Assembly: GCA_017993055.1 (NCBI GenBank) | Contig: JAGONM010000001.1 | Coordinates: forward strand, 124,001-188,000 | Direction of reading: 5' to 3' | From: Armatimonadota bacterium | GTDB lineage: Bacteria; Armatimonadota; UBA5829; DTJY01 | DNA: 64,000 nt | Shown: piece by piece, positions 1 to 9,334 of the stretch | Layout: each line of letters starts with the position of its first letter | Position numbering within the stretch: position 1 is the stretch's first letter | Translations under genes and position numbers: made by a program | Notes under the pieces: generated by a model | Database searches by the model: none | Told to the model about the DNA's origin: nothing | What the model saw: only the letters and a program-made list of their open reading frames with translations

Positions 1-239
1 GTCATCGGCGTCTTGCCCGTCCCGCCGACCGTGATATTCCCGACGCTGATCACCGGGACCGTGAGCCGCTTCCGCCGTCGCAGGCCGAGTTCGAACGGGA
101 GCAGGTAGAGCCGCAACGCCGACCGATAGACCAGCGACAGGACGCGGAGTCCGGCAAGCACGAACATATCCGTCAGCCCTCGGCGCTTGCCGTACACGAC
201 CGCCTCGAGGTACTCGAGCGCGCCGCCGCTACTCGCCAT
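1..239 (-). CDS. lpxK: Tetraacyldisaccharide 4'-kinase LpxK, N-terminal part (runs off the window edge)
   Basis: LpxK phosphorylates the 4' position of the lipid A disaccharide at the inner membrane. Only about 79 N-terminal codons are in the window. The start of the product reads MASSGGALEYLEAVVYGKRR, followed by a hydrophobic stretch (FVLAGLRVLSLVY) and the P-loop region SVGNITVGGTGKTPM, the family's hallmark Walker A. The ATG at 239 overlaps the 3' end of waaA by 11 bases, which suggests translational coupling. Position directly after waaA in a lipid A operon supports the call. The C-terminal half cannot be assessed. Confidence 0.86.
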   Translation of the reverse strand, partial: MASSGGALEYLEAVVYGKRRGLTDMFVLAGLRVLSLVYRSALRLYLLPFELGLRRRKRLTVPVISVGNITVGGTGKTPM

Positions 240-1530
240 GCTCGCCCTCCAGAAGGCCGACGATCGCTTCGGCACATCGGGCTGACGCGCCTCGATTGCG
301 CTCCACGAGTTCACGGCAGGCATCGTCTATCCCGGCCAGCAGGTGCGGGTCGGCAAGAAGCTTCCTTGCTTGCGCGGCCAGTTCGTCAGCGTCGCGAACC
401 TCGAAACCCACTCCGGCGGAGAGCGCCATCTGAGCCATGTCGCGCGTCTTGTGGGTATACGGGCCGAACAGCACCGGCTTCCCCTGCAGGATCGGCTGGA
501 AGATGCTGTGCCCGCCCTTCGGGATGAGGCTGCCCCCGACGAAAGCGATCGTTCCGACCGCATAGACGGACCCAAGTTCTCCGAAGGTATCGAGTATCAG
601 GACGTCGCAGCCACCCGGCGAGACGGACTCCTTCACCGTGCGCTGAGCGCATCTGAGGCCGCGCGATTCCGCGAGCGACCTGATCTCGCCGGCGCGCTCG
701 AGCTGTCGGGGGGCGATGATGAGGCGCAGGCCGGGATCTTCGCCGCGCAGGGACAGGTACGCATCGAGAACGGGCTCGTCCTCGCCCGGATTGGTGCTTC
801 CCGCAACGATCACAGCCGCCCCGACGGGTATCCCCAGATCGAACCTGAGCGCCTCGACGTCCGGGGCCGGGAGTCGGCCTCCCTTCTCGTCGAACTTCGT
901 GCTTCCGGCAACGACAACCGCCCCTCGGTCCGCGCCGAGCGAGACGATCCGCCTGGCGTCCTCATCGGTCTGCATCAGGAAGCGGTCAATGTTCGAGGTC
1001 GCCCACCGGAAGAGCCAGGGCATCCGTCGGCTGCCCTTCAGGCTTCGGTCCGATATGCGCCCGTTTACCAGCGCGGTTCGGGCTCCCCGGCGGCGCGCGG
1101 CGGCCAGGAAGTTCGGCCATATCTCGGTATCCACCATGACGAAGGCGTCCGGCCTCACGCGGTGGAGCGCGCGATTCACGAAAGGCAGGAGGTCCAGCGG
1201 AAAGTAAGCCACGATGTCGGCCAGCTTGCAGGACTTGCGGGCGACGGCGTTTCCGGTCTGCGTGATCGTCGTGTGCAGGAGCACCGCGTCGGGCATCAGC
1301 CTCTTGATCTCCTCATGCACGGGAAGCGCGGCGACGGTCTCGCCAACCGAGGCCGCGTGAATCCACACGAGCTTCCGACCCGGCTCGCGGTCCGCAAGTC
1401 GGGGAAGCGACCCCAGGTTCTCGCGCCAGGAATCACTCGACTTCCGAGACACGAGGATGCGCCAGAGGAAATAGAGGAGCAGCACCGGCGAACAGAGGAC
1501 CAGCAGCAGGTTGTAGAGGATCGCCGACAC
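229..1530 (-). CDS. waaA: 3-deoxy-D-manno-octulosonic acid (Kdo) transferase
   Basis: Transfers Kdo from CMP-Kdo to lipid IVA at the cytoplasmic face of the inner membrane (GT30 family). The 433-residue product matches the usual length of about 420-430. An N-terminal membrane segment lies at residues 4-25, followed by HAASVGE at 58-64, which carries the conserved catalytic glutamate. The C-terminal glycosyltransferase half has VGGSLIPKGGHSIFQP. The start is GTG with a distant GGAG; no better start is seen. It sits between the msbA-like exporter and lpxK. One or several Kdo additions cannot be predicted from sequence. Confidence 0.93.
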   Translation of the reverse strand: MSAILYNLLLVLCSPVLLLYFLWRILVSRKSSDSWRENLGSLPRLADREPGRKLVWIHAASVGETVAALPVHEEIKRLMPDAVLLHTTITQTGNAVARKSCKLADIVAYFPLDLLPFVNRALHRVRPDAFVMVDTEIWPNFLAAARRRGARTALVNGRISDRSLKGSRRMPWLFRWATSNIDRFLMQTDEDARRIVSLGADRGAVVVAGSTKFDEKGGRLPAPDVEALRFDLGIPVGAAVIVAGSTNPGEDEPVLDAYLSLRGEDPGLRLIIAPRQLERAGEIRSLAESRGLRCAQRTVKESVSPGGCDVLILDTFGELGSVYAVGTIAFVGGSLIPKGGHSIFQPILQGKPVLFGPYTHKTRDMAQMALSAGVGFEVRDADELAAQARKLLADPHLLAGIDDACRELVERNRGASARCAEAIVGLLEGEHGE

Positions 1531-1550
1531 CTTGCGTGAATGCTCCTCTC

Positions 1551-3365
1551 TCAGCTCTCGACGGCGTTCGACTCCGACCGGACCGGCTCCGCCGGGAGCG
1601 TGTGCTTCCTGCTCTGGATGGCATACAGCTCAGCGTACGCGCCGCCCATAGCCATCAACTCCGAGTGCGTGCCGGATTCGACCACTCGGCCCTTCTCCAG
1701 AACGAGGATCATGTCCGCGTTCACTACCGTGGAGAGCCGATGCGCGATTATCAGCGTCGTCCGGTCGGCCATCAGCCGCTCGAGGGCCTCCTGCACAACC
1801 GCCTCGGATGCCACGTCGAGCGATGAGGTCGCCTCGTCGAGGATGAGCAGCCTGGGGTTCTTGAGCAGGGCACGGGCGATTGATATTCTCTGCCGCTGAC
1901 CGCCGGAGAGCTTGACGCCTCGCTCGCCGACGAGCGTCTCATAGCCTTCGGTCAGGTGGGATATGAACTCGTGCGCGTTCGCGGCATTGGCGGCATCCAC
2001 TATCTCCCCGAATGTGGCGTCCTGCTTGCCGTAGGCGATGTTTTCCCTGACGGAACTGCTGAAAAGCATCGTTTCCTGCGGAACGATTCCGATCTGCCGC
2101 CTGAGCGAGCTCAGCGTCACCGTCCTGATGTCAATGCCGTCTATCAGCACCCGGCCGCTGGTGACGTCGTAGAACCTGGGTATGAGATTGGCTATGGTGG
2201 ACTTTCCGGCCCCGCTCGCGCCCACGATGGCGACCTGTTGCCCGGGCTCCACCTGGAACGATATGTTCTTCAGCACGGACGTTGCGGCGTCGTACCCGAA
2301 CCAGACATCCGCGAACTCCACTCTTCCTTCGAGTGGCGGCATCTCGACGGCGTCCGGCGATTCCATCACCTCGGGAACTTCGTCCAGCACGTCGAACACA
2401 CGCTGAGCGCCGGCCATCGTCTGGTGATACGTGACGTTCAGTCGGGCGATCTGCCTCGCCGAGACCGCGATTCTGTCGAGCGCGAAGAGGAATCCGATGA
2501 GCTGGTCCACCCCGAAGCCCGAGACGGTGTTCGCGGCGACCATGCGCCCGCCGTACCAGAGCACGAACGCGATGCCGATCACACTGATCATCTCGACCGT
2601 CGGGGTCATCATGGCGTTCCGGCAGACGGCCTTCATCGCGGCTGCGTAAGTGCGGCGGTTCTCCTCGGCGAATCTGGCGGCCTCATACTGCTCCATCCCG
2701 AAGGACTTCACGATGCGGACTGCCGAGAGCGTCTCCTGAACCGCAGCGGCAATATCCGCAAGCCGTACCTGCAGGATCTCCGAGAGCCCTCTGATCTTGC
2801 GGCCGACCTTCTGGATGGTGAACGACATGAACGGCAGCACCAGCACGGCAATCAGCGCGAGCCGCCAGTTCCAGTAGAAGATGACCGCCGTGCTGCCCAG
2901 CGCGACGAGCGGCGCGGATACGACCTGTATGACCTGAGGCGCCGCCGCCTGGACGAGGCCGACGTCGTTCGTCATTCGTGACATCAAGTGGCCGGTCTTC
3001 GTCCTCTCGAAGTAGCTAAGAGAGAGCTTCTGAAGATGCCCGTAGAGATCGTTCCTGAGCCGGACTGCGATCCTCTGGGTCCCGGAGGACACGAAGTACA
3101 TCTGACCGTAGGAGAAGCCCCACTTCAGGATGTGGATGCCGACGACGATCAGCGAGACGCGGTTCAGCATCGCCGGGTCTCTCTGGATGACCGTCCGAAC
3201 GACGTCGCTGATGAGCTTGATGAAGTAGACTTCTATGCCCGATACCGCCACGGTGCAGAGCAGGCCGAGGGCGAAGAGCTTCCAGTAGGCGAGAAAGTAG
3301 CCCGCCAGACGCTTCTCGGCGCTGCGCATGTGGAGATCGCGTTTTCTCTTGTGCTTTGCCGGCAT
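1551..3365 (-). CDS. msbA: ABC transporter, MsbA-type lipid A flippase
   Basis: Half-transporter of 604 residues with a fused six-helix membrane domain (about residues 25-320) and an ATPase domain (about 345-590). Visible motifs are Walker A GASGAGKST (382-390), signature LSGGQ (486-490), Walker B LLILDE (506-511) and a switch histidine in IIAHRLST. This architecture matches MsbA, which flips core-lipid A across the inner membrane. Many multidrug exporters share it, so the specific role rests on the location between lpxB and waaA. The gene lies 15 bases after lpxB's upstream boundary and 20 bases before waaA, consistent with one operon. Confidence 0.87.
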   Translation of the reverse strand: MPAKHKRKRDLHMRSAEKRLAGYFLAYWKLFALGLLCTVAVSGIEVYFIKLISDVVRTVIQRDPAMLNRVSLIVVGIHILKWGFSYGQMYFVSSGTQRIAVRLRNDLYGHLQKLSLSYFERTKTGHLMSRMTNDVGLVQAAAPQVIQVVSAPLVALGSTAVIFYWNWRLALIAVLVLPFMSFTIQKVGRKIRGLSEILQVRLADIAAAVQETLSAVRIVKSFGMEQYEAARFAEENRRTYAAAMKAVCRNAMMTPTVEMISVIGIAFVLWYGGRMVAANTVSGFGVDQLIGFLFALDRIAVSARQIARLNVTYHQTMAGAQRVFDVLDEVPEVMESPDAVEMPPLEGRVEFADVWFGYDAATSVLKNISFQVEPGQQVAIVGASGAGKSTIANLIPRFYDVTSGRVLIDGIDIRTVTLSSLRRQIGIVPQETMLFSSSVRENIAYGKQDATFGEIVDAANAANAHEFISHLTEGYETLVGERGVKLSGGQRQRISIARALLKNPRLLILDEATSSLDVASEAVVQEALERLMADRTTLIIAHRLSTVVNADMILVLEKGRVVESGTHSELMAMGGAYAELYAIQSRKHTLPAEPVRSESNAVES

Positions 3366-3380
3366 AGCGGTTGCGTATTC

Positions 3381-4652
3381 CTAGCCGCCGCGCCCGATCA
3401 GGTCGAGCGCAAGCGATGCGGTCTTGTCCACCGCGCCCGGACTGCCGAGCACGCTGACGGTCTCGGCCAGGCACTCCAGCATCCGACGACGTTCGGCCGT
3501 CTCGTCGAGCAGCGGCTCCAGGAGGGCCGCGATCCGAGAAGGAGACGCATCATCCTGAAGCAGTTCCGGACAGATCTCCTCATCGGCGATTATGTTCGGC
3601 ATGCCGAAGAATCCGATTCCGCCGCCCATGAGGCGGTATTCGAGCTGCATCAACCTTGACCCGCGATAGACGACGACCATCGGACAGCCGAGAACAGCGG
3701 CTTCCAGCGTCGCGGTCCCTGAGCAGACGACCGCGGCGCGGGAATACGCAAGAACTTCACGCGACATTCCGGACAGCAGATTGACGGTAACCGGCCCGGG
3801 CGGCTCCGAGATCCCATCGCGCCGCATCAGGGACTTCACGGACCCGGCGATGCGGGATCGGACTCGCCCGGTCGAAGCCTCCTGCCGCCCGTCGAGTCGC
3901 ACGTCCAGCCACGGCATGCCCTGAAGGCCGTCCGCAAGCGCGCGGATATCCACCGTCGGCGCGATCGGAACGGCATATTGCAGGTCCGGCCTCGGCCGGC
4001 TCAGCCCTGCCGCCGACGCTATCATGGCCGGCAGATTGTGCGCCACCTCGTGATCGCGGCTGCCGGGCAGCAGAGCTGCGATCCCAGCCGATCCGTCGAA
4101 CCCGAAACCCCCGCGAAACTCGGCCTCAGTGAGCGACGGTTTCGCGGAATCGAGCAAGGGATGTCCGAAGAACTCCGCGCGGAAGCCTTTGCGCCGAAGC
4201 GTCTCGGCAGACCAGGGGAACGGGGTGACGACGGCGTCCACCAGTCCCTGCAGCTTCTCATACGTACTGCCCCTCTTCCACGACCCCGGCGGGAAGTAGT
4301 ACAGAACCTTTATCCCCAGCCCCCGGACTCCGCGCGCCAGGCGGACGTTGAACGCGCCGAAATCTATGAGCACGAGCAGGTCCGGAGGATCGGCCTCGAT
4401 CCGCCTCACAAGGCGAGACTGGATTCGAATCAGCCCGGGCACGAGCTTCAGCGACTCGGCGAAACCTATGGCGCTCCACGATGAGCTGTCGTGCATCAGG
4501 TCGGCGCCGGCCTCGCGCATCCTGCGGCCGCCGATGCCCCATATCCGCGCAGACGGGACCATTTCGCGGATGCGGGTCGCAAGCCTCGCCCCCTGCAGGT
4601 CGCCCGACGCTTCACCGGCAATCATGGAGATGACCGGGCCGCCGCTCATCAT
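3381..4652 (-). CDS. lpxB: Lipid-A-disaccharide synthase
   Basis: Condenses UDP-2,3-diacylglucosamine with lipid X to form the lipid A disaccharide (GT19). The 423-residue product is slightly longer than the E. coli enzyme. The N-terminus ISMIAGEASGD contains the invariant GExSGD motif, and the C-terminal half has CSGTATLEAAVLGCPMVVVY, the donor-binding loop region. A polar insertion near residues 240-280 (rich in R, S and G) has no obvious counterpart in the usual enzyme. The start abuts the lpxA stop (4653). No UDP-diacylglucosamine pyrophosphatase (LpxH/LpxI) gene is visible here, so that step must be encoded elsewhere. Confidence 0.93.
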   Translation of the reverse strand: MMSGGPVISMIAGEASGDLQGARLATRIREMVPSARIWGIGGRRMREAGADLMHDSSSWSAIGFAESLKLVPGLIRIQSRLVRRIEADPPDLLVLIDFGAFNVRLARGVRGLGIKVLYYFPPGSWKRGSTYEKLQGLVDAVVTPFPWSAETLRRKGFRAEFFGHPLLDSAKPSLTEAEFRGGFGFDGSAGIAALLPGSRDHEVAHNLPAMIASAAGLSRPRPDLQYAVPIAPTVDIRALADGLQGMPWLDVRLDGRQEASTGRVRSRIAGSVKSLMRRDGISEPPGPVTVNLLSGMSREVLAYSRAAVVCSGTATLEAAVLGCPMVVVYRGSRLMQLEYRLMGGGIGFFGMPNIIADEEICPELLQDDASPSRIAALLEPLLDETAERRRMLECLAETVSVLGSPGAVDKTASLALDLIGRGG

Positions 4653-5510
4653 CTACCGCTGGTCGAGCTGCCGTCCGGCGAACCCGACCTTCACACTCCG
4701 CACGAACTCGAGCAGGTAGTCCCGCTCAGGGCTCGGCTCGACCTCGCTCTCGATGCTCTCGACAGCCTGCGAGAGGTTCAGGTTCGAACGATAGAGCAGC
4801 TTGTACGCCTGCCTGAGGCCGTTTCGCACGGCCGGTCGCACTCCGCTGCGGCGGAGGCCGATCACGTTCAGGTCATATACCTTCGCGGGGCGGCCGTCAA
4901 CCATCGAGAACGGCGGGACATCCTGGACGATCTTCGAGTAGCCTCCGACCATCGCCATCTTGCCGATCCGCACGAACTGGTGCACTCCGACCATACCGCC
5001 GAAGACAACCTTGTCTTCCACGATCACGTGGCCGCTGATGCCTACCATGTTGGCCATCATGATGCCGCTCCCGATCGTGCAGTTGTGCCCGACGTGGCAG
5101 TAGGCCATGAACATATTGTCATTGCCGATGGTGGTGACGTTGCCCTCGCCGGTCGCCCTATGCACGGTGACATACTCGCGGATGATGTTGTTGTCGCCCA
5201 GGGACAGGAAACTCCGCTCACCGCTGAACTTGTGATCCTGTGGGCGGCCTCCGAGGATTGCTCCCGACCATACCCGGCAGTTCTTCCCAATCGTCGTATA
5301 GGGCTCGATCATAACATGCGGCGCGATGACGCAGCCGTCTCCGATCCGCACGTCAGGACCGACTATGCTGTACGCGCCGATCTCAACCCCGATGCCAAGC
5401 TCGGCGCCCGAATCAACTATCGCTGTCTCGTGTATCACAACGCCTCCCGAAGCGGCATGGGCGACGTCACTTGGCAACGAGAGTTCGGTCGGACTCTGTA
5501 ATGGCTTCAT
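4653..5510 (-). CDS. lpxA: UDP-N-acetylglucosamine acyltransferase
   Basis: First enzyme of lipid A synthesis: 3-O-acylation of UDP-GlcNAc from acyl-ACP. Hexapeptide-repeat (left-handed beta-helix) product. The catalytic histidine lies in CHVGHNC (His142), and QDHKFSGE matches the family's QDLKYKGE. The chosen ATG has a good ribosome site (GGAGG six bases upstream) but gives about 24 extra N-terminal residues and a 44-base overlap with fabZ. A GTG near 5438 would give the conventional N-terminus (VIHETAIV) and remove the overlap, with GGGAGG only four bases upstream. The stop is TAG. Part of the lpxD-lpxC-fabZ-lpxA-lpxB run. Confidence 0.94.
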   Translation of the reverse strand: MKPLQSPTELSLPSDVAHAASGGVVIHETAIVDSGAELGIGVEIGAYSIVGPDVRIGDGCVIAPHVMIEPYTTIGKNCRVWSGAILGGRPQDHKFSGERSFLSLGDNNIIREYVTVHRATGEGNVTTIGNDNMFMAYCHVGHNCTIGSGIMMANMVGISGHVIVEDKVVFGGMVGVHQFVRIGKMAMVGGYSKIVQDVPPFSMVDGRPAKVYDLNVIGLRRSGVRPAVRNGLRQAYKLLYRSNLNLSQAVESIESEVEPSPERDYLLEFVRSVKVGFAGRQLDQR

Positions 5511-5964
5511 CTGATTCCTCCACGGACTCCATGCCGTTCGGCTCTACGAGAGCGAACACAAACTCGCCTTCGCACACGACTTGCATGTCCACTCGACCGG
5601 TGACTCGAACCCTGCCCATGTTGCCCCGGTTCTTCACCAGTTCGACTTCGGTAACGAGTTGGTCCCCGGGAACAACAGGCTTTCGGAAGCGGACCTTGTC
5701 AATACCCCCGAAGTAGGCCAGCTTGCCGTCGTTTCCCGTCATACTTAGAAGCAGCACGCCGCCGACCTGCGCCATCGCCTCCAGAACCAGCACCCCGGGC
5801 ATGACCGGATGGCCGGGGAAATGCCCCTGAAAGAAAGCCTCGTTGAAGGTAACGCTCTTGAGTCCGACGGCCCTCCGACCCGGTTCGATCTCCAGTATCC
5901 TGTCTACCAGCAGGAACGGATAGCGATGCGGCAGTATAGCCTGAATCTGTTCCACATCCAGCAT
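5467..5964 (-). CDS. fabZ: 3-hydroxyacyl-[acyl-carrier-protein] dehydratase
   Basis: Hotdog-fold dehydratase of type II fatty-acid synthesis, removing water from 3-hydroxyacyl-ACP. It draws on the same acyl pool as LpxA/LpxD, and the classical fabZ-lpxA linkage is kept here. The 165-residue product has the active-site helix region [11 protein letters not shown] (catalytic His48) and the downstream Glu62 in LEAMAQ. The C-terminal 15 residues are an acidic tail beyond the usual end and overlap lpxA. The start lies four bases after the lpxC stop. Cytoplasmic enzyme. Confidence 0.95.
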   Translation of the reverse strand: MLDVEQIQAILPHRYPFLLVDRILEIEPGRRAVGLKSVTFNEAFFQGHFPGHPVMPGVLVLEAMAQVGGVLLLSMTGNDGKLAYFGGIDKVRFRKPVVPGDQLVTEVELVKNRGNMGRVRVTGRVDMQVVCEGEFVFALVEPNGMESVEESDEAITESDRTLVAK

Positions 5965-5968
5965 GATA

Positions 5969-6820
5969 TCAACCTCCTTGCCCCGGTCCGGTCTGACGGC
6001 CGGGGTCTTCCTTCAACATTCGCCTCGCCAGCGCCACGTGCAGCGCATGGCCCGATCTGATTCCCATCACGTCCGCGTCCGGCATGCCGCCGATGAGTGA
6101 AAGGTCGCCCACCATGTCCAGAACCTTGTGCCGAACGATCTCGTCGGCAAATCGCAGGTCCTGCGAATAGCGATCGCCGTGCACGACCAGGACGTTGTCT
6201 TCTCGGCCTCCGAGTCCCAATCCGGCGGCCCGGAGCTGTTCGACCTCCTCCGCCATGCAGAAGGTGCGCGCAGGAGCGATCTCCCGCTTGAACACCTCGG
6301 GACTCATCCAGGCGCTGAACGCCTGCTCCCCGATCATCGGATGGTCGAACGAGACCAGCCCGGTCACCCGGAAGCCGCTCGCGGGCAGCGCGATGCAGCA
6401 CTTCTCGCCGTCCATCACCCACACCGGCAACTCAGCCTCGATCCGGGGCGGCTCGCCGCCTCGCGGCTCGATCCCGGCCTGTTCGATGAGATCAACGAAG
6501 GGAAGTGCGCTGCCGTCGCCCGCGGGAAGCTCCGACCCGTCAACTCGGATGAGAGCGTCGTCCACACGCATCCCGAACAGCGCTGCCAGAACGTGCTCCA
6601 CGGTGCTGACCTCGGCGTCCCCGGACCTAAGGCAGGTGCACCGAGAGGTCCCGCAGACATTGTCCACCGATGCCTCGATCGAGCCCCCCGGCGTCACGAA
6701 GACTATGCCGGTTTGCGCCGGCGCGGGCTCCAACGTCATGGTACAGGGTTCGCCGGTGTGCAGGCCGATACCTTGCATGGAGACGGCGGACCTCAGCGAG
6801 TGTCGCCCACCGGAGTTCAT
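5969..6820 (-). CDS. lpxC: UDP-3-O-acyl-N-acetylglucosamine deacetylase
   Basis: Zinc-dependent committed step of lipid A synthesis. The 283-residue product keeps all metal and catalytic positions: His76 in [10 protein letters not shown], His231 and Asp235 in [11 protein letters not shown], and His258 in RSGHALHVA. The N-terminus [17 protein letters not shown] is typical. The gene overlaps the lpxD stop in an ATGA arrangement. Gram-negative bacteria usually place lpxC elsewhere (near ftsZ in E. coli), so clustering with lpxD-fabZ-lpxA is characteristic of some non-proteobacterial diderms. It is a single-domain LpxC, not the LpxC-FabZ fusion seen in Bacteroidetes and Chlorobi. Confidence 0.95.
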   Translation of the reverse strand: MNSGGRHSLRSAVSMQGIGLHTGEPCTMTLEPAPAQTGIVFVTPGGSIEASVDNVCGTSRCTCLRSGDAEVSTVEHVLAALFGMRVDDALIRVDGSELPAGDGSALPFVDLIEQAGIEPRGGEPPRIEAELPVWVMDGEKCCIALPASGFRVTGLVSFDHPMIGEQAFSAWMSPEVFKREIAPARTFCMAEEVEQLRAAGLGLGGREDNVLVVHGDRYSQDLRFADEIVRHKVLDMVGDLSLIGGMPDADVMGIRSGHALHVALARRMLKEDPGRQTGPGQGG

Positions 6821-7848
6821 TCAGGGCTCTCTTCCAGCGCCCTGATCCGCTTCTCGAGGTGGCGAACGGTCTTCAGCAACTCGGGCAGCTTGCGGGTGGC
6901 GGCCTGGACGCGCATCTCGTCCTTGTGCGGCCGGGCGGGAAACCCGTAGACGAACGCGCCGGCCGGCACGTCCCCGATCACGCCGGTCCGGGCGCACATC
7001 ATCGCGCCGTCGCCGATCGTCACATGGTCCGCCACCCCGCACTGGCCGCCGAACATGACTCGGTCGCCTATCTCCACACTGCCCGAGATGCCGGTCTGCG
7101 CCACTATGATGCAGTTCCGGCCTATGGTGACGTTGTGCGCGATATGCACCATGTTGTCTATCTTGGTGCCGCTTCCGATCTCGGTCTTTCCGGTGCGCGC
7201 CCGATCAATCGTGCAGTTGGCGCCGATCTCGACGTTGTCGCCGATCACCACGCTTCCGACCTGCGGAATCTTGATGTGCTCGCCGCCGACCGCAATATAG
7301 CCGAACCCGTCCGCGCCGATCACCGAGCCGGCGTGAATCGTCACTCCGACGCCGATCGTTACGTTGTCCAGAACCGCCACCATCGGGCGGATGACCGATC
7401 CATTCCCTACACTGACGTTACTGCCGATGTACGCGTATGGATGGATCCAGACCCCGTCGCCGAGCGTAACGTCGTCCCCTACAAAGGCATTGAACCCGAT
7501 GGAGACGTCCCTGCCGGCCTTGAGGCCTGTTCCCACTCGGGACGTCGAGTCTATCCCGACCGGACGCTCAGGCTCCGGGGTCAAGGCGGATATAGCCCGG
7601 GCGAACGACAACTTGGGGTTGGCCGCTCGGATCAGGGGTTTGGACGCGCTCTTCGCATCCGGATGCGCTATCACCGCCGCCGCCGCCGAAGCGAGCGCAT
7701 CATCCAGGTTCTTCGGGGAGTCGGCGAAGACGATGTCGCCCGCACAGGCGTCCTCAATGTCGGCGGCGCCGGCTATCACCACGGACGGATCGCCGACCAC
7801 TTCTCCGCCGACCATCCCCGCCAGCTCCCCCACGGACTTGCGAATCAT
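6817..7848 (-). CDS. lpxD: UDP-3-O-acylglucosamine N-acyltransferase
   Basis: Adds the second (N-linked) acyl chain in lipid A synthesis. The reading frame is open much further upstream, but the ATG at 7848 (product start [20 protein letters not shown]) is chosen. It gives 343 residues, the family's normal length; it has GGAG seven bases upstream; and it overlaps the preceding stop as ATGA. An N-terminal uridine-binding domain is followed by hexapeptide repeats, with the catalytic His region in HIAHNVTIG, and a C-terminal helix ([19 protein letters not shown]). Confidence 0.95.
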   Translation of the reverse strand: MIRKSVGELAGMVGGEVVGDPSVVIAGAADIEDACAGDIVFADSPKNLDDALASAAAAVIAHPDAKSASKPLIRAANPKLSFARAISALTPEPERPVGIDSTSRVGTGLKAGRDVSIGFNAFVGDDVTLGDGVWIHPYAYIGSNVSVGNGSVIRPMVAVLDNVTIGVGVTIHAGSVIGADGFGYIAVGGEHIKIPQVGSVVIGDNVEIGANCTIDRARTGKTEIGSGTKIDNMVHIAHNVTIGRNCIIVAQTGISGSVEIGDRVMFGGQCGVADHVTIGDGAMMCARTGVIGDVPAGAFVYGFPARPHKDEMRVQAATRKLPELLKTVRHLEKRIRALEESPE

Positions 7849-8567
7849 CTCTCGTCTCCGCCGGGAACGCTTCCCGGACGAGCCGTCTCTTCGGCGGCTG
7901 CGGATCGAGTCTCGGCCGGCCCGACGCGCGCGTCGGCTGTCCTGGGCTCCGACACCTGCATCTCGGTCTCGAGACGCGCCAGTTCCATTTCTCCGGCGTA
8001 GGCCGCTTCGACCTTTGCCAGCGAGGCCCCGGCCTCTTCGAGCCTCCGGCTGAGGTACTCCCGATCGTTCCCGACAGCTTCCGCCAGGCGCGCCTCGAGC
8101 AGTCTGACTCGCAGCCGGCAGTTCAGAAACTGAGGCGCATACTTCCTCTCGACATCCAGCATCGGCTCGGTGACCCTGGCGAAAACGGGCTCCGGCGGAC
8201 TGGAGAACCCATCGGCTGTGTCGAGTGGGGTGGATGAAGCCCGATTGGACGCCATCTCCCGGCGACGGGTTTCCCACTCATCGCGCACTGCGGCGATCTC
8301 CCGCTCGATCTCCCCGGCAAACGATGACGGGCTGCCAACCGGCCGCGGACGCTCGCGGCCCGGACCAGGCCCGGCTGCTTGTAGATGCGGGACTCGCAAG
8401 TCGAGTGGGAACGCACCGCTCCGCACCGACACCTCCACCTGGTTTGGCGGGGATGCGACGGCGGAAGGCGCATTCTCCATCTCCTGAACGACAGTTCGCA
8501 CTCCGTACCCGCCCAAGGGTACGGCTGCCGCCAGCATGAGTGTCCAGAGAACCGGTGCGAGCCGCAT
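7845..8567 (-). CDS. Exported protein of unknown function with coiled-coil C-terminal half
   Basis: Not recognised as a known family. The 240-residue product begins with a signal-peptide-like segment ([20 protein letters not shown]). A low-complexity Pro/Gly/Arg region follows, and from about residue 85 onward the sequence is rich in Glu, Arg and Ala and looks like a coiled coil. It is encoded between ompH/skp and lpxD in the outer-membrane biogenesis operon, with an ATGA overlap to lpxD. A periplasmic role beside the chaperone OmpH is plausible but is inference from position only. OmpH-like helical proteins diverge quickly, so it could be a distant relative. Confidence 0.6.
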   Translation of the reverse strand: MRLAPVLWTLMLAAAVPLGGYGVRTVVQEMENAPSAVASPPNQVEVSVRSGAFPLDLRVPHLQAAGPGPGRERPRPVGSPSSFAGEIEREIAAVRDEWETRRREMASNRASSTPLDTADGFSSPPEPVFARVTEPMLDVERKYAPQFLNCRLRVRLLEARLAEAVGNDREYLSRRLEEAGASLAKVEAAYAGEMELARLETEMQVSEPRTADARVGPAETRSAAAEETARPGSVPGGDER

Positions 8568-8577
8568 TGAACTGCCG

Positions 8578-9234
8578 CTAGCCTTTGTTGAGCCTTGCTA
8601 TGACGTCGGCGGTAATGTCATTCGATGAGTACACGACGAGCACGGTTTCGCCCGCGGACTTGTTGAAGACCATGGTGATGTTCTTCTGCTTGGCCACTGC
8701 CGCGACCGCTGCCTGCACGTCCTCCATGACCTGCTTGCTGAGCTCGTATCTCTTGGCCTGCCATTCGGTGTCGGCCTGCTTAGCCGAGTCGCGCAGTTCG
8801 GTCTCAGTCTGCTTGGCGACTTCCTGCAAGGCCGCCATGGATGCCTTCTCCTCGTCGGTCGGCGTGGTCTTCTGGCGGAGCGCCTGGAGGTCCTTCTCCT
8901 TCTGAGTGGACATTGCCTCCATCGTCTCGATGCGCTTCTTCTCAGCGTCGGTCGGCTTCTCTTTCGCCTTCAGAGCCGCCAACTCGTCGAACTCCGCCTT
9001 GGTCAAGAGCGGATGGGTCTGCCTGAGCTCGAGCTTCGACTGAAGCTGCTGAAGCTCGGCCATCACCTGCTTGTCCAGATCCTGCTTCTTCTTGTAGTCG
9101 TTGAACGCCTTCTCGACGTCCACGGACGCGAACACCTGCGCCTCCGCGGACACCGCGGGACCGGTGAGGATTATGCCCAGCGCGAAGCAGAACGCTACTG
9201 CGGCAACTGTGATGATGGTGCGTATTCTCGGCAT
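8578..9234 (-). CDS. OmpH/Skp-family periplasmic chaperone
   Basis: Skp/OmpH proteins bind unfolded outer-membrane proteins in the periplasm and pass them to BamA. The product has an N-terminal signal sequence (TIITVAAVAFCFALGIILTG) followed by VFASVDVEKAFNDYKKKQDL, a typical OmpH start. A long helical, Lys/Glu/Gln-rich middle and a C-terminal strand region (NITMVFNKSAGETVLVVY) complete the fold. The frame is open further upstream, but the ATG at 9234 has AAGGAG eight bases before it and starts at the signal peptide, giving 218 residues. Position between bamA and the lpx genes is classical. Confidence 0.88.
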   Translation of the reverse strand: MPRIRTIITVAAVAFCFALGIILTGPAVSAEAQVFASVDVEKAFNDYKKKQDLDKQVMAELQQLQSKLELRQTHPLLTKAEFDELAALKAKEKPTDAEKKRIETMEAMSTQKEKDLQALRQKTTPTDEEKASMAALQEVAKQTETELRDSAKQADTEWQAKRYELSKQVMEDVQAAVAAVAKQKNITMVFNKSAGETVLVVYSSNDITADVIARLNKG

Positions 9235-9334
9235 GTGATAGCTCCTTCTGGTAATGGATTTCCGCCCCGGCATTCCTGATAGCGGCGGCTCGATCATGGC
9301 AGATCGCCCCGTTCGGGACAAGGCGAAAGCGTCT

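Noticed and set aside
7849-8277. N-terminal extension of LpxD from the longer open frame
   Set aside because: The extra residues are Arg/Gly/Ser-rich with no homology and overlap another gene; the ATG at 7848 gives the family length with a ribosome site.
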